From an uncultured Clostridia bacterium (lineage in GTDB: Bacteria; Bacillota; Clostridia; Christensenellales; UBA1242): 64,000 nucleotides of DNA. The DNA is taken from contig CAKVHF010000002.1 of assembly GCA_934748015.1 (NCBI GenBank), positions 202,386 to 266,385 of the forward strand. Direction: 5' to 3'. The notes below the pieces were generated by a model that was not told the DNA's origin, did not search any database, and worked only from the letters and a program-made list of their open reading frames with translations. Each line of letters begins with the position of its first letter. Position 1 is the stretch's first letter. The position numbers and the translations under genes are program-made. This document shows, piece by piece, positions 1-12,000 of the stretch.

Positions 1-3000
1 GTCAAGATATATGACGAGAACAAAACAATAGGTGGCGTACTTGGTCAATCTTCGGCTGAAGTGGGTTTAAGTGTAGATAAGTACCCAACAGCAACATTTG
101 GTAAAGCAACATATTACAATGCAGAATTGTTCCCATACAGCAACTACTATGGTCAGACTCTTGGCACTAGTGACATGCTATATAATGTCAATAATCAGAC
201 ATTTGTTGAAAAGTATAACTTAGACGAAAACAAATGGACACAAGGCGATAACCAATATCCATTGCTAGTATGGGAAGATACAATACAAGCAATAGGGTCT
301 AAGCAAAATCCTAAAGTGCTGACGAAAGAAGATGTTGATCAAACTAATGGCAATATCAAGAATGCTGGCAACGCATATATAATTACTGATAAGTACTTAC
401 CTAGCCAGGTAAACACTAATTCTAACATTTTCTATTTCAAAAATGAGATAGAAAAGAATAGTGGTGATAGTGTACAATTATTTGAAGATATTGATGCTAA
501 TTCGATTGTTATTGGTGTAACAACAACCCAATTAAATTCTGGAGATATAATTATTGCAAAAAACAATAATGGTATCATTATGTCGACAACTAACCGATAT
601 AACAGTTCAAGTAAGTATGGTGATATTGTTGTTGCCAAAACTAACAAGGGTGTAATATTTGCATACAATGATGAAAATAAAAATAGTGCTGATAGAAGTA
701 ACATTGTTGATGAAAACAATGGTTTAATCTCCAATAGTGTTATCTATACGACACAACTTAACACAAAGATTGGCAAAATTACACTAAGTAAGGTTGTGTA
801 TAATGGTATTGAAAATGGCAAAACTTTAAATAATGATATTTTAACTATTTCTGGCATTTACGATACATACTTTAAACAAGATGGTACAATGAATGAAAAT
901 ATCGCCTATGTAGATTCTCTTGGCAATAGCAAAGTATTTGAATATATCAATTATTCTAGGGGTAATGATTACGCAACTGATGTGTCAAGGTTTATCCGAA
1001 GTACAGGCAACACATTTACACTTGACTTTGATAATATTTGGGTAATGTTTACTGTAGACGGCATGAGTAATGAAGACAAGACATTACGAAATCTTGGTGC
1101 ACCAATGCTACGTAGTGAGTTGAAACTTACTGCTGGCAAGTGGTACTATCGTGATATGGATTTGTACGATTATGAGTTCAACTATTACAATGCAAGCTCG
1201 ACTTCATCTCTATATCCTACAGATATATCTTATACTAAGGTTCAGAACTATAGAAATAGCAAGGGTATGTACCAAAACTATATGTGGATATATTCAGTAC
1301 CACCATTAACTAATACAGAAAATTATCATTTGTTCTGGACTGAGGAATATAACGGTAAAAAATATCTAGAGGGCATAGATAAAGTAAATGTACTTGATAA
1401 GTTAAACGATGGATTGGCAGAAGATCGGCAAATCAAGTTGATTACAACCAATATCAACAAGGGTGCAGGTGCTGAGGTAAATGCAATAACCGAGATCAGA
1501 GTTGCTACTCCAGAGCAGTTGGCATTTATCGGATACCTTAACAATACTGGACTTGTTAACTTTGCTGGTATAACTATCACAGTTGTGGCAGATATTGATC
1601 TTGCTGGCAAGTTGTGGACACCAATAGGTACGGATGCTAATCCATTCCGTGGAACATTCAACGGCGGTGGTTATAACCAAGAGTCTGGTAGTATGAAGAT
1701 ACAACATACTATCTCCAATATCAACGTCATTGCTAGTGATGTTGCGGGATTGTTTGGTTATGTAGAAGCATCCAACGATAATGTAAGTACTAACTTATTC
1801 AATGTATCATTAAATAAGGGTCTTGTTATTGCAACCGATCCTAACGTAAATGATAGTGATCCAAACAAATGGGATGTTGCTACATTTGGTGGCAAAGCAG
1901 GTGCTTTGGTCGGTGTAGCAAGATCGGCAGGCGGAGTAGATTGCAATATTGACTTCGTTGTTACTAGAACTAACGATTTTGAGATGTCTAGTGTATCTAG
2001 TTATGAGGCCAATGATCTAACTAGTAAATATATCTTCTCCAATGGTGAGCAGTATGAAATGACCAACATCAGTGCTAATGGTAGTTTGGAAAGTAATGCA
2101 TATTATCTAATACAATCAAGAGCAGTTGGTTCTACAGAGATTAGGTATAAGGTAACAGACCCAGCTGGTGTAACTGCAGATCCTGATACAAAGATCAAAA
2201 ACATCTATGTAGCAATCCTTGATACCAAGGGTGGCACAAAGGGTTCTGATATAGGCATAACTAATACCGAAAACGCAGGTAAGACATTCCGTATCGAGCA
2301 GATTGGTGCTGACTGTGATGTTATGATCAAAAAGGATGAGATTGATGACAGACAGAACACATTGCAGATCGTTGGTGCTAATGTAGGTGGTATAGTAGGT
2401 TATGCTACCAATACAGACACTAGTGGCACTGGCAAAGTATATGTAACAAGAGTTGAAAATAATACATTTGTATATAGTTATACAGGTGTAATAGATACTA
2501 ACTCTATCAACTATGCAGGCGGTATCGTAGGTATCAGCAGATGTATGTTAGAGGTATCTATCGCAGATAACCAAGGCGAAGTCTATGGTCATCGTGCAGG
2601 TGGTATCGTAGGTGGTGTATTTGGTGATCTAAGAATAGACAACACTTACAATAGTAATGGTGATGATACTGTTAACAAAAATGCAGTTAACATCACAAAA
2701 TATGATATTGGAGCTAAGTCAGGATACGCAGGTGCATTTGTAGGTTACTATGGATACACAGGTGAAATCAAGGATGTAGTAATCAAAGAGAGTTATACAT
2801 CTACTGGCAACACTAGTCTAGTTGGTGGATATTATGATATTAATGCTGTTAACGGCAAAATTAGTAGTTCTGTAACTTTCTACAAGAATGTATATTATCT
2901 AAATGTCAATACTTTGGATGATGATATTACAAGGATAACTGGTGCATCCAAATTCGGTCGTATATTAGGCGATACGGACAAGGTTGCAGAAAGTGAAATT

Positions 3001-6000
3001 TACTTAAGGGACGAAACCTTCTTTACAGATAAGCAATTTGACAACTTTGCATGGGGTAGTATCTGGAACAGAGATAGTAGTAACAATGCATACCCTGTAT
3101 TGATGTTTGCTGCAGGATATTGGATTGACTTTGCAACTCTTCCTGATGTTTCAGTAAGTACAGGTACAACACAAATTACTAAACGTACAGATGTATTTGA
3201 TGGAAGTCTAGATGCGTTTGAGGTTACTTGGTACAACAGTTCTGATACATTTGTTATCAACCGTACATCGCAACTAGCATGGATTGCTCGTATGGTCAAC
3301 CTTGGATTTACATTTGAGGGCAAAACTATTCAGATTAACACCAGTGCACTTAACTTCTCTGGCAAGATCTGGGTAAGTATTGGTTACTCGGATGCAGATC
3401 TAGTAGATAATGCTGGAGTTCTAGCTAATATTGCTAGATACAATGGCGGTAACTATACATACGATTCTGCCTTGAAGTTCCAAGGCGGTAAGAACGATAG
3501 CACTTTTGATCTTGATCCAAATGGAACAAAATTGTACAGACCATTTATGGGAACATTGCAGAGTGCTGTTATGGATAATGGCAAGACGGTAGATATTGCA
3601 TTCAACAATGTTAGAGCGGTATCATTTATGGCGTATTACTTAGCGGTTAATGCTAAGAGTGAAGCGTTCTACTATAAGAGTATTATTGCAGATAGTAATA
3701 ATAACAATAATACCAATGAGTATAGTAAGTACTCTGGACTATTTGGTTGTACCAATAGTGCTAGTATCAGCAATATTTCTATCGGTACTGGTCAGATAAC
3801 AGAGACTGTAGATGGCGTAAAATATGTTGGTGGCTTGGTTGGTCATGCTATCAATACTGACATAAATAATGTTAGCACTAGTCTATCTATAAGATACTCG
3901 GTAGGTACAAGCGAAGGCACAGGTCAGAAGACATATTACGCAGGCGGACATATCGGTGGTGTAATCGGTTATGCTGAGTATAGTGGCAAGGAAACATTTA
4001 CATTATCCAATATCAAGGGTAATGGAGATAACCAAGCGAATATTTTGGTTGATACAGGCTCATATATCGGCGGAATAGTAGGCAGATTGGTTATCAATGA
4101 TATCGTAAATAATGTAATTATTAACAATTTGCATAGTTCTTATAGTATTACTCATAACTTTAAGTTTGATGGTGACAAAGGTGCTTCAAGTTATATCGGT
4201 GGAATTGCTGGTAGTGTAGAGGTAACTAATAGTAAAATATTGTTACTTAACAATACTACTTATAGAGGTACGATAATTGATACGACAGCAGCAATCAGTA
4301 TCACTGTTAAGTACAACAAGGATTATAAGGATGAGTCTACTAGTTACATTGGTGGACTATATGGTAACATCTCTGGTGAAAAAGACCACAAAGTCTACAT
4401 CGCAGGGGCTGAAACATATATAGATATCAACATTGGCGAAAATAACTCGTCTGTCAATAGTAGCAATATTGGTGGCTTGATAGGTTCAGCAAGCAATATT
4501 GTTATGACTAGCGTGTATGATAAGGAGTTGAAGACAGTTGGATTTGCTGACATTACAACTGAAGGTCCAATCATTAAGACATTGAAGGATGCTTTTGGTG
4601 GCAATGCTAAGATAACTAATCCAAGCAACAAAGATCAAGAACAAGATAACGAAAAAGCGTTTGGTTATAAGTTCAATTATTATGACCGTAGGGTAAGCGA
4701 TATTCAAGCAACTCGTGCATTTGATCACGAGGTAAGACTGGGTAGAGGTAAAATAACCATATATTCTAACGCAACCAGCAATATTGGTGGTGTAGTGGGT
4801 GATGGTTACAATACAATTATCCGAGGCCTAGTAGATGCAGATGTTGAAGACGGATACTACAATACTTACAATATCTGGCTAACTAATCTTATACATCTAG
4901 ATATCAAATCAGATGAGGTGAACAATGTCGGTGGTGTTGTTGGTAGCCTAAATCCACAACCAGCATCTGGCACTAATACAGAAACTTATGTAGATAACTA
5001 TATTAAGTTGTTCATGAACAAGAACATGATTGATATTGCTCGTATCAATACAAGCACTTCATATACAGCAAATTATGTTGGAGCAATTGTTGGTAACGCT
5101 GGCAATATAATGCTACAAGGTGTATGGAATAGAGATAGTGGTGTAACACATCCTAATGCGAATGATCCAACATTGCAAGGAGAGTTTAATGCTCATCTAT
5201 ATATTGCTAAAGACTTGAACTCAAGCAATATCGGTTCAATAGTCGGCTACATTAATAAGGGTTATATCCTAGAAGTAGAGAATGACTCTGATATGTACAA
5301 CAATAGTTACTTGGTTATTAACCAAATTAGTGGAACTTCTAGCACCAATGTAGTAATTAGAAATACTAAGAACAGAACTGGCGGAAGCGAATATGCTTAC
5401 ACAGACAATGTCAACGATTCTTCAGTTTGGAATCAAAATGGTGTAGGCACTGGCAACCCAACAGATATCCTATTATTTGCTATCCCAGAAGATAAATTGA
5501 CATACAATGATACAAATAAGTGTTTTGAAATTTATAAGCAATTAGATTATTTGACATTGCAGAAATTGCAGAGCATGAGGTCGGGCGGAATTAAAAATCT
5601 TATAGATTCTGGTGATACTAATTTGTATCAAATTGTTCCTAATGTTAGTAAACATGCAAGTGGACAATATGCATATCTTAACACCGACAAGTTCAACTTT
5701 GTTCTAAAGAGCAATATAGAAATCAAAACTAAGACACTTAACCCTCTTGGCTCAACCCACTTCCCATTTGCAGGCTTTGTATGGGGTAACGAACGGAAGA
5801 ATGCTTTGTTGTCTAGTGTAGTTCGCGAGATTAAGTATTCTGGCAACGGAAATGATGATAATTGCAAACTAAAGACTTTGGATATGGTCAACTATGGTTT
5901 GTTTGGTGTAGTTAGTGGTAATGATATACATAGTATCAAGGTAGTGTATGTTCATGCTCAGACTGCTAATACAGCTACTCAGACAGCCTCTCCAATTATT

Positions 6001-9000
6001 GCAAGAGTGATTGGCGATGGAATGACCATAGATAGTGTAACATTGGAGAATGGTAACACATTTACAGCCAATGCAGACTATATGGGTGGAATTGTCGGCT
6101 TTGTAGATGTTGACAATAATAAAGTTGTAACAATAAATCAATGCAATATTGGTGGTTTGCCTGTTGCAACAAGTGGAACTGGAATAAATTTGACTAACAA
6201 GAGTGCAACTGGTTCAACTGGTGGCATTGTTGGTGCTGAAAAGTCTGAGAACAGAGTAGAAATAACTAATTGTAGAGTAGGAACTGATAGTGCTAATGGT
6301 ATTAAGGTTACGATCATTGGTGGACAGAAATTGGGTGGCATAATAGGTGCTATGAATAATAGTGGCTCAAAGATTGAAAGCTCTAATATCTACAACACAA
6401 CAATACAACTTTACGGAATTGATAGTACTCCTAGATACGATGTTGGTATGATAGCAGGATTTGTCAATGGCAGTGTTAACAAGGTTGCTAGTAACCTATG
6501 TACTATCAACACTATCCAAGGTACTACCACAACTGCTATCGATGTAAATATCGGTGGTGTTGCTGGATATGTTTCTGGGGCTGCTAATATCGGTAAAGCG
6601 AGTCAAAATAAAATATCAAACTTTGCAATCAACAATAGTTCTAATCTAGCAAGTGGCAGTGTCATTACTGCAAAAACTTTGCATATTGGTGGTATGTTTG
6701 GTTATGTTAATGGTATTACTGCTACTAACAATGTTGTTAATAACAAAGTAACATATATTAACGGTACTGGTATCGATGTAAGTGCCAATGCCGAAACTAT
6801 GTATGTAGGTGGCTTAACATCTATAGTTGATCTAGGCAATACTGGTATTTTGCAAAATAACAACAATGTATCTATTGATAAAGTAATAATTATAAATACT
6901 AATGACACAGCAACTTATGTAGGTGGATTGGCTGGTGCTGTACAGAGTATCGGAAGTACTGATGTTGTTGAGGTTAAAGACTTTGGTGGCATAGGAAATA
7001 ATAACAATACTGCTAAGTCGGTACAAGGCATAAATATTACTGTAACTGCTAACAACGCTTATGTCGGCGGTGTTACTGGCATGGCTAACAATGCAACCAT
7101 TGGAAATGGAACAGACCAAATTGCTGTAACCAATAATATAATTACAATCAGTGGTTCAGGCAACGATGCAGTTGTTGGTGGTATTGTTGGTTTGACTACT
7201 GGTGGTAAGGTTACTATCAACAGTGTTGCAGTTAGTGGTGTTGGTCAACAATCTAAATTAATTGGTAATTCGATTAATAAGACATATGTAGGTGGTATAG
7301 TTGGTAGAGTTGATATAACTACAACTATTGATACTGCAACAACAGATAATGTTGCAATTACATCCGACAATGGTGCTAATACTACCAACTGGTATGCAGG
7401 CGGTATTGTAGGTGGAGCAGTTGCTGGTGCTCTAAATATCACTGGTGCAACAATAATTAATAACACAATACAATCAACTAATACAGCAACTGGCTCATCA
7501 AATCACGGCTCTCTAGGTGGCGTAATTGGTCAGGTTGCAACTAGTGTTACTATAGAGATTACAAGCATCAATAAAAACACTCTAAATGCGGGATACAATA
7601 ATGGTGCTAATGTAGGTGTTGTTGCTGGTGTGGTTGTTAAAGACTATACATTAGCGGTTGATAATACAGATCTAAGCGTTATAGGAGAAAACGAGGTAAC
7701 AATAGGTTACTCGGTAGGTGGATTGCTTGGCGAGGTCAATGGTACTGCTACATTTAGAGCAAATAGTGTAGGTGGTACACTTACTGCAACTGGTATGTAT
7801 CTAGGTGGTACTATCGGTACAATCACTAGCACAGGAACTGTTGAATTTGCAGGTGATACATTGACAGTCAATGTTGCAAACTATACTTTGACTGTAAGTG
7901 GCTCTAATAACAATGCTACTGGTGGCTTTGCGATAGGTAAGGTTGCTGGCGGTAAGGTTAATACAACTACGGACAATACAATTAAAGGTATAACAGTTCA
8001 GGGTGATAATGTTGCACGTAATCCTAAGTTGTTACAATCTTCTACGAACGACCAAGTATCATCGCTTGGTGGTGTCATTGGTTGTGTTAATGTAGATACG
8101 ACTGTTACAAATCCTATTAATCTTATAACCTTAAGCAACTTATCTGCTACAGCGGTAAACATCAATTATAGTAAAGGTACTGGCGCAAATAGTAGCACTG
8201 TAGAGATTGGTGGTATTGTTGGTGGATCTAATGTTGGATTAACAATCAATACTATTGAGGCAAGTAGTATCACAATGTCGGCATGTGCAGGCAATGTTGG
8301 TGGTATTATCGGTAGTGTTGGCAATACAACAACAGTAACTGGAATGACTATTTCGGGTAATACAATTAATAGTTCAACCAATGCTGGTGGTATAGCTGGT
8401 ACGGTAAATGCTGGCTTGACTATTAATAGTATTACAAACAATTCATTTAAAAGTATCACTATCAAAGGTAGCACTAATGCAGGTGGATTGTTTGGATTGT
8501 ATTCTAGTGGAACGACAGAATTCAAAAATTGCAATACATTAAGTAACGAGATGACAATAACCGCTACAGACAATGCCGGTGGTATTGCTGGTGAGTTTGA
8601 GGCTGGTACTATTAATTTCTCTGGCAATAGCCTAACAATTGGCGATGCTGGATCAACATTTGAGGCAAAGAATGCTGGTGTGGTATTTGGTTCTGCTGAA
8701 GGTTCTGTTAACGGAACCGGTATCAATGATATAACTGTTACAGCAGGTACAGTAATAGCAGACACTAATGGCGGTGGTGCTATTGGTGATAACCATAGTG
8801 ATATCAACAATATAACTGTAGAAGGTGTAACAATATCTGGTGATAATGCTGGTGGCATAATTGGTAGTAACTCTGCGGTTGTAACAACTGCAACTGCAGA
8901 GGAGTGCATAATTAAAGGTAAAAACAATGCCGGCGGTATTGCTGGTATAAGCAGTGCAGATTTGACTACTGTTACTCTTAACAATTGCAGTATAGTATCC

Positions 9001-12000
9001 AATGACAATGCAGGTGGAATACTAGGTACTGCAGATGGTAGCGTCACAATATCTGAGATCACTATCAATCAGAGAGATGATGAAATGATATTAAAGAGTT
9101 CTTCAGGTAATACTGAGGGTAACAAAGGTGGAATCATCGGTGTAGTAACAGGCGGTAATGTAACCATAAGCAACATTGCTAACGCAATAGATGTTATCAT
9201 ATCTAATGCAAATAATGCAGGTGGTATGGTAGGTGCTATCACAGGTGGATCATTGGAGATCACTGGTGGTACAACATTGCAGATTAACAATGTTAAGATA
9301 ACCAACTCAACCAATGCAGGTGGTGTTGTAGGATATATTGATGATGCAACGCTAAATGTTTCTAGTTATACAACTCTTACTGGTGGAGAAATATCTATAA
9401 CAGATGCTGGTCATGCTGGTGGTATAGCTGGTCAGGTGGTAAATGGAACAATTGATACTAATAGTGTAGCAACAATAGATAACAAGATGACAATAACATC
9501 TAATATTGCTGGTGGAATTGTTGGTAGTATTAATAATTCTACAATTAAATTTGCTAGTGATAGTATCAATATCGGTAACTCTGGCACAACTATTACCGCA
9601 AGTGGTAACAATAGCAACCTTGGTCTTGCAATTGGTCAGATTGCAGGTGGTAGTAAAGTTAACTCGAATGATGATCGAAATATAAATAATATCCATATCA
9701 CTGGTGGAAACATTGGTAGTATCACAGGTAGTACTGCAGCAAGTATCGGTGGTGTAATTGGTACAATAGTAAAAACTGAAGAGGGTGAAATATTTAAACT
9801 AAGTGGCAACACAATAACAGGTAGTATCACTATCGGTACATCGGCTGTTGTTGGCGGTATACTGGGTAGTGCACAAGATGGCATAGCGATAGAATTTGGT
9901 GACGTAAGTGCTGGCACAGATGAAATTGGTGGCACAAAACCTGACGGAAATAAATATGGTGTAACAATTAATGGTGCTAACGGAACAATAGGTGGTTATG
10001 TAGGTAGTGTAGACAAATTAACCCTTGCTAACAGAATCAATACTGAACTTACTATTAGCGGTTCTGCATCTATCGTAGGTGGCTTGGTTGGTAAGGTATG
10101 CCGTGGATCGATCTCTAATTGCACTAATAGTGCCCAAGTAACTAGTACAAGTACTGCAAGTAGTGTAGGCGGTGTTGTAGGATTGGTATCATGTATCAAA
10201 GGTGCTACAGATACAATGACAATATCTAACTGTAAAAACGAAAACATCGTTAACAACGGTACATCTACAGGTGGTATCGTAGGCACTGTTGAGTGCGGTG
10301 CAGGAACTGTTACAATATCTAGTTGCGAAAACAAAGGAGCAATCAGCAATGGTATATCCATTGGTGGTATTGTAGGTAAGGCAATCATGTTCAATGCATT
10401 GACTGGTGTAAGCGGTGGCAGATTGGTAATGATAGACAATACTAACAATGCTAACATTACTGCTACTGGAACAGATAGTTCTGCCGGCGGTATCTTGGGC
10501 GAAGGTGTTATAGTAAGCAAAGAAGATGGAGCTAGAAAACCATATAAGAATAGTGATATTGATATTACTACAGAAATAACAAAAATTACTGGAAATACAG
10601 ATAACAACAGCAATGATTTGACAGCCAAATCAATTATTGCTATCTATACAACATCACCAAAATCTATTGACACAAGTATTGTAACAGGTGCTAAGTGGAT
10701 AGGTGGAGTTGTAGGAAAAGTAGATGTAAATCTAAATGATAATAGTGAAGATAATACTAATATCAAGCAAAACTACATCACAGCATATATCGCTGGATAT
10801 ATTAATGGTGTAAGTCATACTGCTACTGCAGACACACAATTCTTAGGCGGAATAGCTGGAGAATTGCGTACAGGCTTGGTTAACAACTGTAGCAATACAG
10901 CAGTACTTACTGGTAGCACAACTACTCAATTTGTCGGCGGAATAGTCGGCAGACTAAACGGCAGACTGATCGCAAATTGTACTAACTCCGGTGCAATAAC
11001 TGGTAAAATGGCTGGATCGTATGGTGGTATCTCTGGTTGCAACACTATAGGTGGTATTATAGGAACAGCGACAAACTATACAACCAATAGTGGTACAATA
11101 ACAGGCGGTAAAGAGAGTGATATCGGTGGCATCACTGGTAAGACTGGTAGTAAAGAAGCTTCTAGAACCATAGACGGAAAAACATCTGATATTACTTTTG
11201 AGTGGGATCAAGTAGGTGTTAAGTATTGTAACAATACAGGTGCTATCGCAAATTGTGAAGCAAACAATGCAGGCGGAATAGTTGGTCAATTGATTGGCGG
11301 TGATGTTACTGACTGTGTTAACTCCAAAGATGTTGGTTCTGTCGGTGATAAACTAAACAAAAATGTAGGCGGAATAGTTGGTTGCTTCTGGGTAATGGAT
11401 AATACATATTCTTACGAAAGCCGTGTGAATAATAACACTAACAACAAGAGTGTATATAGTAACTCAAAAGCAGGCGGAATAGTTGGTTATGCTCAATTGG
11501 GTAGAAATTCTAAAAGTCCTGAGGATAAAGGCGAGTCATATCCATCTAGATTGTGGATCTGCAACAATAATATTGCTGATTCAATAGTTATATCTGCTAA
11601 AAATAGTGGTGCAATCACTTATGCAGGTGGTATCTTAGGTCATGGATCTATCACAGACGGATATAACTTTGCCAAAGATCAAGGTAAGAATGGTGAATAC
11701 AAGGCAATTGCAACTCCTGAGTCAAATGAGAGTTCTAAGGCAATTATTACTGTAACTGGTGGATCAAGTACAAATAAAACACAAATAGGTTCTAATGTGT
11801 CTATCAAAGCAACAACTGTTGGCGGTATTGTAGGTATGATTGATACAGAGCGTGCTGTTAACAATGATGATGCAGAAAAAGATATTAAGGATAATTACAT
11901 TTTGGGCTATGTTGCATTCTTTGAAAATAATGCAAAATTAAGTGTGGAAACACTTTCATCTACGGATGCACTTGGCAACCCAACAAAATTGGGTGTTGCG

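Noticed and set aside
61..63. GTG as the true start of the giant protein
   Set aside because: The frame is open to base 1 and residues before it (IGGVLGQ) match the repeat, so the gene extends beyond the window.
8166..9068. Antisense 300-residue open frame inside the giant surface gene
   Set aside because: It is the Ile/Pro/Val-rich shadow of the Gly-rich repeats; no ribosome binding site and no protein-like composition. The same holds for the other antisense frames between 430 and 13504.
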